DNA of 64,000 bases from Acinetobacter pittii ANC 4050 (lineage in GTDB: Bacteria > Pseudomonadota > Gammaproteobacteria > Pseudomonadales > Moraxellaceae). A program made the translations under genes and the position numbers. The stretch spans positions 2,309,954 to 2,373,953 of the forward strand of contig NZ_KB976987.1 in NCBI RefSeq assembly GCF_000399685.1. Reading direction: 5' to 3'. A model generated the notes under the pieces. The model saw only the letters and a list, made by a program, of their open reading frames with translations, was not told the origin of the DNA and made no database searches. Of this stretch, positions 8,761 to 21,133 are shown piece by piece; within the stretch, counting starts at the first letter, position 1, and each line of letters starts with the position of its first letter.

Positions 8761-10650
8761 TTATTTCCCCACTACCTGAATAACGATCAAGATCATCAAT
8801 AACACCACTACACCGAGTGACATGCTTGATGCGTATTCACGCAATGAACCTGTTTGACGTGAGCTTGTAAAACTGTTTCCGCCTTTCACGAGTGCAGGAA
8901 GAACCAACCACAAACCGTCAATCGGATCACGGCCAAAGATTTTGGCGAAGAATAAATAAGGTTTAACAAAAACGATGTCATACAACGCATCAAAACCAAA
9001 AGCGGTACGGCAAATATGTGCCAAACCTGAACCCAAACTTGTTTGAGCAAATGATTTCACTGCACCGTAAGCAAATGTAAATAATGCTATACCAACAACT
9101 AGACCAACTAGTGCAATTCCTACTGCTAAATGCTCTGCCCCATGCATGCCTTCAACAAATTGTTCAGCCACATGGAATTCAGGGATTTTTGCAGTATTCA
9201 GAATACCAGTTACAGGCGCTTTTAATACGGCACCAACAAAAGTAGACAGTACAGCTAAAATGCCCAATGGAGCCCAGTAAGTTGCACCTTTAATTTCATG
9301 GTAAGGCGTGTTTTCTTGACCAAAGAATACAACCCAGATTAAACGGAATGTATAGATTGAAGTCAGGAATGCACCTGCTACACCCACCCAATATAAGGTG
9401 TGATATAGGGCAACTGATTGACCTTGTACCCAAACTTCACCAAGAATCGCATCTTTAGAGAAGAAGCCGATAGTCAAGAATGGAATCGCTGCTAATGCAC
9501 CGCCACCAATCGCGAAACAAGCAAACAGGAATTTGTTACGTTTGAACAAACCACCCATTTTGAAAATGTTTTGCTCATGATGGTAAGCCAGAATAACCGC
9601 ACCAGAAGACAAGAATAATAATGCCTTAAAGAATGCGTGAGCCAACATGTGGAACAAGCCAGCTTGATAAGCTTCCGCACCTACAGCCATAAACATATAA
9701 CCCAACTGACTCATTGTTGAGTAAGCCAAGATACGTTTGATATCTGTTTGAACGAGTGCAGCAAAACCTGCAACTAACAAAGTTACTGCGCCTGTTACTG
9801 AAATGAATTGCATCACTTCAGGAGCAAGTTCAAATACGCTGAATAGACGACAGCATAAGTACACACCAGCTGTTACCATTGTTGCAGCGTGGATCAATGC
9901 AGAAACAGGTGTTGGGCCTGCCATCGCATCTGCCAACCATGTTTGCAATGGAATCTGAGCAGATTTACCAGCAGCACCTAAGAACAACATTAATGCAGTC
10001 CAGATGGTAAGTGACGAGCTCTTCGTCATTACTTCTGCTGCGTGTTCAACGATGTACTGAGTATTTAGCGTACCAAGTTGTTGATAAAGCAAGAATAAAG
10101 CAATAAGCAAGAATACGTCACCAACACGAGTCACTGTAAACGCTTTGATCGCTGCCCAACCATTTGCAGGGTTTGCATAATAGAAACCGATCAGCAAGTA
10201 AGAGCAAAGACCTACGCCTTCCCAACCCAAGAATAACAACGCCAAGTTGTCACCCAATACAAGCACAAGCATGCTGGCAACGAACAGGTTGAAATAAGAG
10301 AAGAAACGCGCATAGCCTTCTTCACCACGCATGTACCATGACGCAAAGATGTGGATTAAGAAACCAACACCCGTAATCATGCCCATCATGAGTAAAGATA
10401 AGCCATCTAGATGTAAGCTAATGCCAGGGGCAAAACCGCCAACATTGAACCATGTCCACAAGTTTTGAACAAAAACTTGCTGACCACTCGTGGTAAATGC
10501 CATTCCAGCAATGAGTGCAAATAATGCAGATAAACCTACAGAACCTACACCAATAACTGCTGCAACGTTTTCAGAGAGTTTGTCTCGTCCCGCCGCCAAT
10601 AAAATAAAACCGATTAGCGGAAATAATACTGTTAGATATAAATAACTCAT
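8761..10650 (-). CDS. nuoL: NADH-quinone oxidoreductase subunit L
   Basis: The largest and most distal antiporter-like subunit of complex I (629 residues). [50 protein letters not shown] and [16 protein letters not shown] are the standard NuoL/ND5 motifs. The C-terminal segment (about residues 520-629) carries the lateral amphipathic helix and final anchor that brace NuoM and NuoN. The start overlaps the nuoK stop by 4 bases. Confidence 0.97.
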
Positions 10651-10955
10651 CCGCGCATCTCACTAGCAGCATCCACATCCAAATGATGGAAGCGATGATA
10701 GAACTGAAGGACAATCGCAAGACCGATACATGCCTCTGCTGCTGCAAGGGTCAAAATCAGGATGAACATTACTTGTCCATCTGGTTGTGCCCATACGCTA
10801 CCCGCAAGAACAAATGCCAATGCTGCAGCATTCATCATGATCTCAAGGCTCATTAACATAAATAATAGGTTGCGTCGCACCATTACACCGTAAAAACCGA
10901 GTGCAAAAAGGATGGTTGCAACAATCAAACCATGTTCTAAAGGAATCTGGCCCAT
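10647..10955 (-). CDS. nuoK: NADH-quinone oxidoreductase subunit K
   Basis: A 102-residue three-helix membrane subunit of complex I. The [15 protein letters not shown] segment carries the conserved buried Glu of the second helix, and the next helix has [15 protein letters not shown] with a second conserved Glu. Both are part of the proton channel between NuoJ/H and NuoN. The gene overlaps nuoJ by one base and nuoL by four. Confidence 0.97.
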
Positions 10956-11476
10956 TATTCTTTTTCCTCTTCTGCACCTGGTTCACGTTTACCTAAGTGG
11001 TATGCTGCAACAAGGGCTGCTAGCAATAACATCGCGGCAACTTCAACCAATAATAAATAGTGAGTAAAGAGTGCTTGACCAACGACTTTTGGTCCAATCA
11101 CTTGTGCCCCAAGCGGTGCTGAAATAGTAGTGTATTCACCACCAAGCATCCAAACTAAAAGCAAGCCGAGCAAGAAACTCATGAGTGCTGGATATGCCCA
11201 AGCATCTGAAGAAAGCCATTTACGTTCTTGTTCAACGGTGTGTTGACCCAAATTCAACATCATTACCACGAAGACAAACAGAACCATAATCGCTCCGGCA
11301 TAGACAATGATTTCAAGAGCACCAGCAAAAGGTGCTCCCACGATCATGAAAATGCCAGCAACAGCAAGCAATGAAACAATTAGACTAAGTAAAGCGTGTA
11401 CAGGGTTCGTGTTAGTCACTACACGAACCGTAGAAACGATGGCCACGAGTGCCATCAAATAAAACGGCCACATCAT
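10955..11476 (-). CDS. nuoJ: NADH-quinone oxidoreductase subunit J
   Basis: A 173-residue membrane subunit with five hydrophobic helices. The third helix region [21 protein letters not shown] contains the pi-bulge conserved in NuoJ/ND6. The C-terminus is charged ([11 protein letters not shown]) and cytoplasmic. The start overlaps the nuoI stop by 4 bases. Confidence 0.96.
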
Positions 11477-12015
11477 GGTAATAGACTCCGTACATCGATT
11501 GGTGCACTTTCTTTTTGTGCTTGACCTTTCTCTTTACCGTTAATCGCCATACCCGTTACACGGTAGAAGTTGTAGTCTGGGTATTTGCCCGGACCTGAAA
11601 TGAGTAAGTTTTCTTTCTCATAAACAAGATCTTGACGTACGTATTCGCCTAACTCGAAGTCTGGTGTGAGCTGAATCGCAGTTGTTGGACATGCTTCTTC
11701 ACACATACCGCAGAAAATACAACGTGAGAAGTTGATACGGAAAAACTCCGGATACCAACGACCATCTTCTGTTTCTGCTTTTTGTAATGAAATACAGCCA
11801 ACTGGACATGCAACCGCACATAGGTTACATGCTACGCAACGCTCTTCCCCATCAGGGTCACGCGTTAATACGATACGACCACGAAAGCGTGGCGGCACAA
11901 TCTGTTCAGCCGGAACTTCTGGATATAAAATCGTGTCACGTTTACGTGTTGCATGGCTAAATACCATGAGTAACGTACGTACAATTGATCCGAATCCAGC
12001 TAGAAATTTATACAT
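11473..12015 (-). CDS. nuoI: NADH-quinone oxidoreductase subunit I
   Basis: A 180-residue ferredoxin-like subunit of the hydrophilic arm that carries clusters N6a and N6b. Two CxxCxxCxxxCP motifs are visible: [15 protein letters not shown] (about residues 61-75) and [13 protein letters not shown] (about 100-112). It passes electrons to NuoB (N2). It lies 18 bp after nuoH and overlaps nuoJ. Confidence 0.97.
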   Translation of the reverse strand: MYKFLAGFGSIVRTLLMVFSHATRKRDTILYPEVPAEQIVPPRFRGRIVLTRDPDGEERCVACNLCAVACPVGCISLQKAETEDGRWYPEFFRINFSRCIFCGMCEEACPTTAIQLTPDFELGEYVRQDLVYEKENLLISGPGKYPDYNFYRVTGMAINGKEKGQAQKESAPIDVRSLLP

Positions 12016-12033
12016 TTTGTACTCCCTGCTGTC

Positions 12034-13050
12034 CTAGGCCTGATTCATCAGAATCACAGCACCAGTCACTAACAAGTTGACCAACGCCAATGGCAAACAA
12101 ATTTTCCAACCAAAGTTCATGACTTGGTCATAACGTGGACGCATTAAAGAACCACGTGCCAATACAAACATCATTACAAAGAATGCTGTTTTAATCACAA
12201 ACCAGAATACTGGCGGAACAAATGGAATTTCTAAATTGAATGGTGCTAACCAGCCACCGAAGAATAAAGTCACGATCAATGCAGAGATCAGTACTACGTT
12301 GACATATTCAGCAACGAAGAACATACCCCATTTCATACCACCATATTCAACATGGTAACCTTCAGCCAATTCTTGTTCTGCTTCTGGTTGGTCAAATGGA
12401 TGACGGTGAGTTACCGCAACACCAGCAACCACAAAAATCAAGAAACCTAAGAATTGTGGAATAACAAACCAAACATCACGTTGTGCTTCAACAATTTCAC
12501 GAAGATTAAATGAGCCTGCAATTGCAACCACACCCATCAATGAAATACCCAAGAACACTTCATAAGAAATGGTTTGAGCAGCCGAACGTAAACCACCAAG
12601 CAATGAGTATTTGTTATTTGAAGCCCAGCCACCAAACAATACTGCATAGACAGCAATACCAGCCATTGCCATAAAGAACAGCAAACCGATACTCATGTCG
12701 GCAACCCCCAGTGAAGGACTCACCGGGATTACCATGAATGAAAGAACCGCTGTTGCCATTGCAACAGCTGGTGCTAAACGGAATGTAAGTTTGTCAGCAA
12801 ATTTTGGTGTCCAGTCTTCTTTGAACATGATCTTGAGCATGTCGGCAACGATCTGGAACATACCACCAGGACCAACACGGTTTGGACCATAACGGTCTTG
12901 CCACCAAGCAAGTAAACGACGCTCAATAAAAGACATCAACGCTGCAACTAAAACTACAACAAGCAAAATCACAACTGCTTGAACTACAGCGTAGGCGATT
13001 GGCCAGTTCTCAGCCCAAAGTGGCGTTTGACGTATAATTTCTTGATTCAT
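12034..13050 (-). CDS. nuoH: NADH-quinone oxidoreductase subunit H
   Basis: A 338-residue membrane subunit that forms much of the quinone chamber. Signature stretches are [21 protein letters not shown], the [25 protein letters not shown] loop and [20 protein letters not shown] with its acidic cluster near the quinone site. It has about eight helices, the usual length. It follows nuoG by 3 bp. Confidence 0.97.
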   Translation of the reverse strand: MNQEIIRQTPLWAENWPIAYAVVQAVVILLVVVLVAALMSFIERRLLAWWQDRYGPNRVGPGGMFQIVADMLKIMFKEDWTPKFADKLTFRLAPAVAMATAVLSFMVIPVSPSLGVADMSIGLLFFMAMAGIAVYAVLFGGWASNNKYSLLGGLRSAAQTISYEVFLGISLMGVVAIAGSFNLREIVEAQRDVWFVIPQFLGFLIFVVAGVAVTHRHPFDQPEAEQELAEGYHVEYGGMKWGMFFVAEYVNVVLISALIVTLFFGGWLAPFNLEIPFVPPVFWFVIKTAFFVMMFVLARGSLMRPRYDQVMNFGWKICLPLALVNLLVTGAVILMNQA

Positions 13051-13053
13051 GAA

Positions 13054-15738
13054 TTACACTCCTAAAGCCACTGAAACAGGCTCAGCTAGTGACACCATTG
13101 GTGCTAAACCAACTGGGTAACCAATATAACCTGTAGGTAAATATTCAATTACTTGTACCGGCAAGCTCACAGTCGTTTCGCCTGCTTTTACCGTAATGCG
13201 TTGACCTTCTTGAAGGTTCAAACGAGTTGCATCTTGTTCGCCCACTGCAAACACAGCTTCAGGAATACGAGTTTCCATTGCAGGTGTTTTAATCGTGAAT
13301 TCACCAGAACCAAAAATATGATGCATTGGTACTAAGCGGAAACTTTCAGGGTTTGCAACAACCGGCACTGGAGCAACATAGCTACGTGCAGGGCGTTTTG
13401 CCAAGCGATCGAATAAACGAACACCCGAATCACCACCTTTTAAGTGACCACCGACTTCATCTTGGTATTTGTTCCAAGATTGTGGAGAGTTCCAACCCGG
13501 AGCCCATGCAAATGGTACTAATGATGATGCTTTTTGCGGACCAACATAACCTTCCATTGAGAATGTTAATGCTGAATCTGGATCGGTAGGCTGTTTAGGC
13601 TCATGAACCGATAACGGCGCACGCATCGCTGTACGACCCGAATAACGACGTGGTTCACGCGCGATTTTCAAGCCATGTACACGGTAACCTGCATCAGGTG
13701 CTACATCTTGGATAGCTTCGAGTACTGGTACATTTTTCACGATGCTTTCAATTACATCGTCAAGCAATGTCCAATCTACAGCTTTACCTTTAATGCCAGT
13801 TTCAATGGCATGTAGCCAACGCCATGATTCTTTAATTGCGTATTCAGGTTTGTAGTAACTTGGATCGTAAACTTGATAGAAGCGCTGTGCACGACCTTCT
13901 TGGCTTACAACAGTACCATCACCCTCTGCAAAGCTTGCTGCTGAAAGAACGATATCAGCCTGTTTCACAGTTTCAGTTTCACTGTGATCAAGCACAATTA
14001 CTGTTTCAGCTTTATCTAATGCAGCTTTTACTTGTGCAGCAGGTAAACGACGGAACAAGTCATTTTCAACAATAACCAGTGTGTCGTAGTCTTGAGCAAA
14101 TGCTTGTTCAAGGCTTAAACCACCAAACAATGCCAAGCCCATAGAGTTCACTTCAGGAACTACAAGACTTAAACCAGCTTTAGAACCTAAGTTCTGAGTT
14201 AACTGTGCAGCAGCTTCCATAATAGAAGCATCTTGCAAGCTTGTACCCGCAATAATTAATGGTTTGTTTGCTGCTTTTAGAGTGTCAGCAATGGTTTGAG
14301 CAAATGCTTTTGCATCTTCATCTAAACCACTTACAACTTCACCACTCACTGCCGCAGCAACTGCAAAGCCTAAACGCGCGATGTCATTTGGAGAAGCAAC
14401 CACTTCACCAGTTGCAATGTCAGCAAGACGAGTTTGAGTTGCAGCTAAAATGTAAACCGGAGATTTTGCTTCTTGACCAATACGTTGTACCGGCTCAGCC
14501 AACCAATCTGGTGTACGTGTTTTTGCAGCCATTTCGCGTGCTTTGTTTTTCGCAGCTTGGCGAACAGACAATGCCATGCGAGGTGCAGTTTGAGTTAAGT
14601 CTTCACCTAAGATCAGAACAGCATCATAGCTTTCAATTTCACGCATGTTCGGGTTGTAAATACCCTCGGTTTGCATGATAGATGCAGCAAGTTCAACAAG
14701 CTTTTGCTCTTTTTGTGCAATACCAGTTGAGTAATTTGCCTGACCTACAAGCTCACGTAATGCGTAGTTTGATTCCAAGCTTGCGCGAGGAGAACCAATA
14801 CCCAAAACTTTTTTGCCTTGAAGCTTCGCAATCGCTTGATCGAGAGCTTGATCGACAGAAACAGTTGCAACAGTTTCGCCATTACGGAACTGAGGCTGAC
14901 GTGGACGGTCTGCACGGTTGACATAACCTGTGCCAAAACGACCTTTGTCACAAAGGAAGTATTGGTTAACCGAACCATTAAAACGGTTTTCTACACGACG
15001 AATTTCACCATAGCGTTCACCCGGAGAAATGTTACAGCCAGAAGAACAGCCTTGACACACGCTTGGTGCATACTGCATGTCCCACTTACGGTTATAACGC
15101 TCTGAATGAGTCTTATCAGTGAATACACCTGTTGGACATACTTCAGTCAAGTTACCAGAGAATTCAGACTCTAAAGTACCTGATTCTGGACGGCCAAAGT
15201 AAACACGAGATGCATTGGCATAGACACCAAAATCTGTACCGCCTGCATAGTCTTTGTAGTAACGAACACAACGGTAACAAGCAATACAGCGGTTCATTTC
15301 ATGCGCAATGAATGAGCCGAGTTCTTGGTTGTAATGCGTACGTTTTGTAAAACGATAGCGACGACGGTCATGACCTGTCATTACAGTCATATCTTGTAAA
15401 TGACAGTGACCACCCTCTTCACAAACTGGACAGTCGTGCGGGTGGTTGGTCATCAAAAATTCAACAATAGATGCACGGAAATCCGTTGCTTCTTTGTCTT
15501 CAATTGAGATATAGGTATTGTCAGATGCTGGTGTCATACAAGACATGACCAAACGACCACGCGTATCTTCTGGATTCGCATATTGCGTAACAGCACATTG
15601 ACGGCAAGAACCAACCGAACCTAAGGATGGATGCCAACAAAAATATGGGATGTCGATGCCCAGACTCAAACATGCTTGTAGCAAGTTTTCCGAGCCGTTG
15701 ACTTCATACGATTTTCCATCGACATGAATTGTAGCCAT
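13054..15738 (-). CDS. nuoG: NADH-quinone oxidoreductase subunit G
   Basis: An 894-residue iron-sulfur subunit of the electron-input arm. In order it shows: a 2Fe-2S ferredoxin domain with [15 protein letters not shown]; the His-coordinated cluster motif [14 protein letters not shown]; the [13 protein letters not shown] 4Fe-4S motif; and the [10 protein letters not shown] motif at the start of the molybdopterin-oxidoreductase-like domain (N7-type cluster, as in E. coli and Thermus). The remaining part is a degenerate molybdopterin fold that binds no cofactor. It is 11 bp from nuoF. Confidence 0.97.
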   Translation of the reverse strand: MATIHVDGKSYEVNGSENLLQACLSLGIDIPYFCWHPSLGSVGSCRQCAVTQYANPEDTRGRLVMSCMTPASDNTYISIEDKEATDFRASIVEFLMTNHPHDCPVCEEGGHCHLQDMTVMTGHDRRRYRFTKRTHYNQELGSFIAHEMNRCIACYRCVRYYKDYAGGTDFGVYANASRVYFGRPESGTLESEFSGNLTEVCPTGVFTDKTHSERYNRKWDMQYAPSVCQGCSSGCNISPGERYGEIRRVENRFNGSVNQYFLCDKGRFGTGYVNRADRPRQPQFRNGETVATVSVDQALDQAIAKLQGKKVLGIGSPRASLESNYALRELVGQANYSTGIAQKEQKLVELAASIMQTEGIYNPNMREIESYDAVLILGEDLTQTAPRMALSVRQAAKNKAREMAAKTRTPDWLAEPVQRIGQEAKSPVYILAATQTRLADIATGEVVASPNDIARLGFAVAAAVSGEVVSGLDEDAKAFAQTIADTLKAANKPLIIAGTSLQDASIMEAAAQLTQNLGSKAGLSLVVPEVNSMGLALFGGLSLEQAFAQDYDTLVIVENDLFRRLPAAQVKAALDKAETVIVLDHSETETVKQADIVLSAASFAEGDGTVVSQEGRAQRFYQVYDPSYYKPEYAIKESWRWLHAIETGIKGKAVDWTLLDDVIESIVKNVPVLEAIQDVAPDAGYRVHGLKIAREPRRYSGRTAMRAPLSVHEPKQPTDPDSALTFSMEGYVGPQKASSLVPFAWAPGWNSPQSWNKYQDEVGGHLKGGDSGVRLFDRLAKRPARSYVAPVPVVANPESFRLVPMHHIFGSGEFTIKTPAMETRIPEAVFAVGEQDATRLNLQEGQRITVKAGETTVSLPVQVIEYLPTGYIGYPVGLAPMVSLAEPVSVALGV

Positions 15739-15749
15739 AGTCGAATTCC

Positions 15750-17081
15750 TTAAGCTTGTTCTACGTTGCTGGTTTGCACGACAGGACGATTCGTCACTTT
15801 CGCTTCAAACTCACCACGGAAATGTTTGAGTGCGCCCATAAGCGGCTCCATCGCACCTGGTGCGTGAGCACAGAAAGTTTTACCAATCCATAATTTACGA
15901 GTTAGTTCTTGTAAATGGTCGATATCTTCTTTCTTACCTTCGCCTGCTTCAAGTGCTTTAAGCGCTTTAACAGCCCATGGCAAACCATCACGGCACGGTG
16001 TACAGAAACCACATGATTCACGCGCAAAGAACTCTTCTAAGTTACGAGTGAGCGATACCATACATTGAGTTTCGTCTACCACCATTAACAAACATGTTCC
16101 CAAACGAGAACCTGCTTTCATAATCGTGTCCGCATCCATTGGTAAATCAATGGTATCTGCTGGTAAAAAGTCAGTTGAAGCACCACCTGGCAACCATGCT
16201 TTGAGCTTTAAGCCCTCACGCATACCACCTGCATGATCTTCAATGACTTCACGTGCAGTTGTACCAAACGGCAATTCCCAAAGACCTGGGAATTTAACTT
16301 TACCCGATGCACCATAAATTTTAGTGCCTGGATCTTTTGATTTACCAGCTGATAAACCGATATACCACTCTGGTCCACGAAGCATAATTGCTGGCAAGTT
16401 GTTATAAGTTTCAACGTTGTTCACAATCGTCGGACGGCCCCATGCCCCTGCAACTTGCGGGAATGGTGGCTTAGTACGAGGGTTAGCACGACGGCCTTCA
16501 AGCGAGTTAATCAATGCAGTTTCTTCACCACAGATATAACGCCCTGCACCCGTATGTACATGCAGATCAAAATTCCAGCCAGAACCTAAGATGTTTTCGC
16601 CTAAATAACCTTTAGCACGAATCTGTTCTAACGCTTCATTTAGATATTGAGCAGCCTCGATGTATTCACCACGGATAAAGATATAACCTTGTGTTGCTTC
16701 TAAGGTATAACCCGCAATTAACATGCCTTCGATCAATTGATGTGGAAGTTTTTCCATCAACAAACGGTCTTTAAAGGTACCCGGTTCCATTTCGTCGGCA
16801 TTACAGATCAAGTAACGTGGACCACCATCATTTGGTGCCATCAATGACCATTTAATACCCGCTGGGAAACCCGCACCACCACGACCTTTTACAGTTGCAG
16901 CTTTAATGACGTCTAACACTTCAGCAGGTTTCATGCCTAATGCTTTTTTAAAGCCTGCATAACCTTCAAGTGCTTCGTAATCATCAGCACTACGTACCGC
17001 TTCTTGTTTGCTTAAACGCCAAGTGAGCGGATGAGTTTCCGGATTACCGTCGCCATAAATTGGTTTTGGTTCAGTATTCAT
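15750..17081 (-). CDS. nuoF: NADH-quinone oxidoreductase subunit F
   Basis: The NADH- and FMN-binding subunit, 443 residues. [13 protein letters not shown] (about residues 69-81) is the NADH/FMN loop. The N3 4Fe-4S cluster ligands are in [12 protein letters not shown] plus a later Cys in [10 protein letters not shown]. This is where NADH is oxidised. Its start overlaps the nuoE stop by 4 bases. Confidence 0.97.
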   Translation of the reverse strand: MNTEPKPIYGDGNPETHPLTWRLSKQEAVRSADDYEALEGYAGFKKALGMKPAEVLDVIKAATVKGRGGAGFPAGIKWSLMAPNDGGPRYLICNADEMEPGTFKDRLLMEKLPHQLIEGMLIAGYTLEATQGYIFIRGEYIEAAQYLNEALEQIRAKGYLGENILGSGWNFDLHVHTGAGRYICGEETALINSLEGRRANPRTKPPFPQVAGAWGRPTIVNNVETYNNLPAIMLRGPEWYIGLSAGKSKDPGTKIYGASGKVKFPGLWELPFGTTAREVIEDHAGGMREGLKLKAWLPGGASTDFLPADTIDLPMDADTIMKAGSRLGTCLLMVVDETQCMVSLTRNLEEFFARESCGFCTPCRDGLPWAVKALKALEAGEGKKEDIDHLQELTRKLWIGKTFCAHAPGAMEPLMGALKHFRGEFEAKVTNRPVVQTSNVEQA

Positions 17082-17587
17082 ACATACTTCTCCAATAACT
17101 GTTTAATTGATGTCACTTCGACTAAACCGTGAGTATCTTCATCAATCATTAAAGTTGGGCCTTTGTCGCAGTTGCCTAGGCAGCAAATCGGAAGCAGCGT
17201 AAAACGACCATCTGGCGTCGTTTGACCATACTGAATTCCTAATTCGCGCTGGAATGCTTCAGCAAGTGTTTCTGCACCCATCAAGAAGCAAGCAATTGAG
17301 TCACAAAGCAAAATCACGTGACGACCTACCGGATGGCGATAGATACGGTTGTAAAATGTTGCAACACCTTCCAGATCAGCAACGCTCATCGACAACAACT
17401 GTGCGATAGCATTCATCTGAGCGTCATCTACCCAACCATTACGGCGCTGTACGCATTTCAATGCATCCAAAGAGGCTGCACGAGGGTATGGATAGTGACC
17501 AATGTGATGTTCGATATCGTGGATTTCTTCTGCAGTCAAAATCCCTTCAACATTCACACGTGGTTTTTTATCAGTCAAAATCATCAT
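17078..17587 (-). CDS. nuoE: NADH-quinone oxidoreductase subunit E
   Basis: A 169-residue thioredoxin-fold subunit with the off-pathway 2Fe-2S cluster N1a. Cluster ligands are CDSIAC (about residues 95-100) and CCLGNC (about 135-140). Two ATGs are adjacent; the first has a GAGG ribosome-binding site at good spacing. It overlaps nuoF by 4 bases and follows nuoCD by 13 bp. Confidence 0.96.
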   Translation of the reverse strand: MMILTDKKPRVNVEGILTAEEIHDIEHHIGHYPYPRAASLDALKCVQRRNGWVDDAQMNAIAQLLSMSVADLEGVATFYNRIYRHPVGRHVILLCDSIACFLMGAETLAEAFQRELGIQYGQTTPDGRFTLLPICCLGNCDKGPTLMIDEDTHGLVEVTSIKQLLEKYV

Positions 17588-17600
17588 TATGTGTTACCTC

Positions 17601-19388
17601 TTAGCGATCCACGTCAGCCATAACCACGTCAATGGTCGCCAGATAAATGATTAAGTCAGATACTAAACTTCCGTTAATCACAGACGGCATTTGCTGTAAG
17701 TGAGTAAACGTCGGTGTACGAATACGAGTACGATAACTCATGGTCGCTTTATCTGAAGTCAAGTAGTAAGTACTTGCACCTTTAACCACTTCAGTCATAA
17801 ATGATGACTCGCCCGCTGGCATGACAGGACCCCATGAAACGCTCAAGAAGTGCGTAATCAAGGTTTCAATATCTTGTAATGTCTTATCTTTCGGTGGTGG
17901 AACAGCCAATGGATGATCCGCTTTGTATGGACCAGAAGGCATGTTATCCAAGCACTGTTGAATAATTTTTAGCGACTCGGTAATTTCACGGAAGTGAACA
18001 AGCACACGTGCATAAGCATCGCCTTCATACTCAACCGGCACATCAAAATCGAAGTTTTCATAGCCGCTGTATGGACGATATTTACGTACGTCAAAATCGA
18101 TACCTGTTGCGCGTAAACCAGTACCAGTTACACCCCATGCGAGTGCAGATTTGGCATCGTATTGTGCAACATTACGCGTACGACCAATAAACACAGAGTT
18201 TTTCAATGCTGCTGTGTAGTATTCGTTTAAGCGTTTAGGCATCCACTCTAGCAATTCTTTAACAAGCTTTTGCCAGTTGTTTGGAAGATCGTGTGCTGTA
18301 CCGCCAATACGGAACCATGCTGGATGCATACGGTAACCCGTGATTGCTTCAACAATGTCGTAAACTTTTTGACGGTCTGCGAACATATAGAATACTGGTG
18401 TCATACCACCGGCATCCTGAATTGCCGTACCACAGAATAATAAGTGGTTATTGATACGGAACAATTCGTTCAACATAACACGAATCACTTGCGCACGTTC
18501 AGGAACTTTAATACCAGCCATTTGCTCGACAGCCATCACATACGGCATGTTTTGAGCACAACCACCTAAGTAGTCAACACGGTCAGTATAAGGAATGAAA
18601 GAATGCCATGTTTGACGTTCAGCCATCTTTTCCACACCACGGTGGTGATAACCGATATCAGGTACACAGTCCTTCACTTCTTCGCCATCTAACTGCAATA
18701 CAACACGGAACGCACCATGTGCAGATGGATGGTTAGGACCCAAGTTCAAGAACATAAAGTCTTCATCAGCGTTACCACGCTTAAGACCCCAGTCTTCCGG
18801 CACAAAACGTAAGTGCTCTTGTTCAAAGTCTTGTTTCGCTTTGTCTTGCATGTACGGCGTATATTCTGTCGCACGTGCTGAGTATTCTTTGCGAAGCGGA
18901 TGACCTTCCCAATACGTTGGCAACAAAATACGACGGAGCATTGGATGCCCTTCGAAATTGATACCAAACATATCGTAAGCTTCACGTTCATACCAGTTGG
19001 CATTTGGCCAGATATTTGTCGCTGTCGGAATGTTAAGATCATTTTCGTTCAAGGCAACCTTGATACGAATGTCACTATTACGCTCAAGCGATAATAAATG
19101 ATAGAACACAGTGAAGTCAGATGCTGGTAAACCATCACGATGAACACGTAAACGTTCATCCATCGCAGATAAGTCAAATAGCATTACATACGGACGTTCC
19201 ACTTTACGTAGGAACATAAGGACTTCTTGCACGCGTGCGCGCTCAACCCAGACTGTTGGAAACTCTTCAAAAGTCGCCTGCACGTAAAAGTTCTCACCAA
19301 ATTTGGTTTTGAGCTCTTCTACGATTGCAAATGCTGGGCGTGAATCAACTGCTGTTGACTCTGGCATAGCAATGTCAGTTTCAGCCAT
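17601..19388 (-). CDS. nuoC: Fused NADH-quinone oxidoreductase subunit C/D
   Basis: A 595-residue fusion often called nuoCD. The N-terminal 190 residues are the NuoC (30 kDa) domain, ending with the [24 protein letters not shown] motif. The remainder is NuoD (49 kDa) with the [16 protein letters not shown] segment and [10 protein letters not shown] that shape the quinone site next to cluster N2. The C/D fusion is normal in gammaproteobacteria such as E. coli and Acinetobacter. An 84-bp gap separates it from nuoB. Confidence 0.96.
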   Translation of the reverse strand: MAETDIAMPESTAVDSRPAFAIVEELKTKFGENFYVQATFEEFPTVWVERARVQEVLMFLRKVERPYVMLFDLSAMDERLRVHRDGLPASDFTVFYHLLSLERNSDIRIKVALNENDLNIPTATNIWPNANWYEREAYDMFGINFEGHPMLRRILLPTYWEGHPLRKEYSARATEYTPYMQDKAKQDFEQEHLRFVPEDWGLKRGNADEDFMFLNLGPNHPSAHGAFRVVLQLDGEEVKDCVPDIGYHHRGVEKMAERQTWHSFIPYTDRVDYLGGCAQNMPYVMAVEQMAGIKVPERAQVIRVMLNELFRINNHLLFCGTAIQDAGGMTPVFYMFADRQKVYDIVEAITGYRMHPAWFRIGGTAHDLPNNWQKLVKELLEWMPKRLNEYYTAALKNSVFIGRTRNVAQYDAKSALAWGVTGTGLRATGIDFDVRKYRPYSGYENFDFDVPVEYEGDAYARVLVHFREITESLKIIQQCLDNMPSGPYKADHPLAVPPPKDKTLQDIETLITHFLSVSWGPVMPAGESSFMTEVVKGASTYYLTSDKATMSYRTRIRTPTFTHLQQMPSVINGSLVSDLIIYLATIDVVMADVDR

Positions 19389-19472
19389 TGGCTTGGCTTC
19401 CTATTTAATACAAATTCTGTCAATTTTCTCGATGAACATATCAGTTAGATATGTCAAAGCACCGTCAAAAAA

Positions 19473-20150
19473 TTATTTAATCTCATCCATAGAGCGTAAG
19501 TTTTTAACGGCAATACGCTGTGCATTCTTACGGTCACGTTCTGGCATCATCTTTGGCTTATACACTGGCTGAAGATCATCACCGATCACGGCAGAAAGCG
19601 GGCGTCGCTCTAATTGAATCTGGTCTTGTAAAAGCATTAAAGCTTGAATTAATGCTTCAGGACGAGGCGGACAACCTGGGACGTACACGTCAACAGGAAT
19701 AATTTTGTCTACACCTTGTACTACTGAATAGATGTCGTACATACCTCCAGAGTTTGCACAAGCACCCATCGAAATGACCCATTTAGGCTCTAACATCTGT
19801 TCATAAAGACGCTGAATAACTGGAGCCATTTTTACGAAACAGGTCCCTGCAACAATCATCAAGTCAGCCTGACGAGGTGAAGCACGGATAACCTCTGCAC
19901 CGAAACGTGACAAGTCATGCACACCTGTTAAGGTCGTTGCATATTCGACGTAACAACATGAGGTACCAAAGTTAAATGGCCACAAGGAGTTTTTACGTCC
20001 CCAGTTTACTGCTGTATGCAAGACATCCTCTAAACGAGTCATGAATACGTTTTTATTCACTTCCTCTTCAAGCGGATCCGTCACAATTTGACGTTCTTGC
20101 AATGGGTATTGATCAGCATCCGGATTCGCGCGGGTCAGAGTATATTTCAT
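19473..20150 (-). CDS. nuoB: NADH-quinone oxidoreductase subunit B
   Basis: A 225-residue subunit carrying the terminal cluster N2 that reduces quinone. The tandem cysteines are in [10 protein letters not shown], with further ligands in [11 protein letters not shown] and [16 protein letters not shown]. The C-terminal 50 residues form a charged extension typical of this lineage. It follows nuoA by 6 bp. Confidence 0.97.
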   Translation of the reverse strand: MKYTLTRANPDADQYPLQERQIVTDPLEEEVNKNVFMTRLEDVLHTAVNWGRKNSLWPFNFGTSCCYVEYATTLTGVHDLSRFGAEVIRASPRQADLMIVAGTCFVKMAPVIQRLYEQMLEPKWVISMGACANSGGMYDIYSVVQGVDKIIPVDVYVPGCPPRPEALIQALMLLQDQIQLERRPLSAVIGDDLQPVYKPKMMPERDRKNAQRIAVKNLRSMDEIK

Positions 20151-20156
20151 CCCGAC

Positions 20157-20708
20157 TTACTCCTTTTCAGATGACAATGCAGGTGTAGTTTTTGACTTAA
20201 CACGACCTGATGATTGAGCTGGAATCTGGCCTGTAGGGTCAGTTACGAGCTCTTCAATAGAATTAAAGCGTGTAATTTCAGCAATGTTCATTGTTGGTGA
20301 ACCGATTTTAATCGCCTCACCTGCTGATTTACGGCGATCTGCTGGCGACCAACTTAGAGCACCTACAGAGAAGGCATAAACAAGCGCAATCAATAAATCA
20401 ACGACAAAGATCACAACAGTGGTATATCCCAACCACCCTACTTCACGCACAGAAGTAGACCATGCATAGAGGTAAAGAGCCTCTAAGTCGAAGACAACAA
20501 AGAAAATTGCGACTAAATAAAACTTTGCAGACAGGCGAATGCGAGCGCCACCAGCACTCACGACACCTGATTCAAACTGCTCTTGCTTAGCACGTCCCCA
20601 CGATTTTCCCCCGAGAAGTAAGGGAACTGTGAGCATAAAGACGCAAAGAAATGTAACGCCGATCACGAAGGCGATAATCGCCCAGTCGTATGGAGTAATG
20701 GCACTCAT
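20157..20708 (-). CDS. nuoA: NADH-quinone oxidoreductase subunit A
   Basis: First gene of the complex I operon: 183 residues with three hydrophobic helices. FYLVAIFFVVFDLEALYLYAW is the conserved second-helix region with the acidic DLE motif. The C-terminal tail of about 60 residues (after SPADRRKSAGEA) is longer than in the E. coli protein (about 147 residues) and polar; its role is unknown. The operon promoter must lie in the 425 bp upstream. Confidence 0.95.
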   Translation of the reverse strand: MSAITPYDWAIIAFVIGVTFLCVFMLTVPLLLGGKSWGRAKQEQFESGVVSAGGARIRLSAKFYLVAIFFVVFDLEALYLYAWSTSVREVGWLGYTTVVIFVVDLLIALVYAFSVGALSWSPADRRKSAGEAIKIGSPTMNIAEITRFNSIEELVTDPTGQIPAQSSGRVKSKTTPALSSEKE

Positions 20709-21133
20709 GCGGGGATAACTCCTGGCAGGCCTATTTATTTAACAAAGAATGTATGTATTGGCCTTCAAATACACCAAACACAAAATTAATCCCGCCAATT
20801 GTACCTGATTTCTAATTTCCCATGCTAGTTGAAGCGTCTTAGTCTTTCGGATGATTTTCCCAACAAAACTATTCATCTATGTGTTGTAAGGGGGGTTTCA
20901 CCGCACATAATCGGTTTATTTAATAGTTTCTTTATTTATGATGATTTTTTTCATTTTTTAATTTTAGAATATTTACACAGTTCATCGACTATTAAGTTTT
21001 AATAACTTACTTTTTTATAATATTAGTTTGTTTTTTATTGTATTCAACTTCTCCTCTGAATTATGATGAATGTTTAATCATGCATAATATTTTATTACTC
21101 TTAGATAAGAGTATTTATCATTAAGGGCAGCTG
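20709..21133. other. Divergent intergenic region between nuoA and the diguanylate cyclase gene
   Basis: A 425-bp region with no convincing gene on either strand. The part near 20880-21090 is strongly AT-rich. It must contain the nuo promoter (minus strand) and the cyclase promoter (plus strand). I could not single out a convincing -35/-10 pair for nuo. An inverted repeat near the cyclase start is listed separately. Confidence 0.6.
21096..21113 (+). promoter_or_regulatory. 18-bp inverted repeat upstream of the diguanylate cyclase
   Basis: TACTCTTA (21096-21103) and TAAGAGTA (21106-21113) are perfect inverted repeats around GA, 20 bases before the ATG. It could be a repressor operator or a 5'-leader hairpin close to the ribosome-binding site. 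Confidence 0.4.
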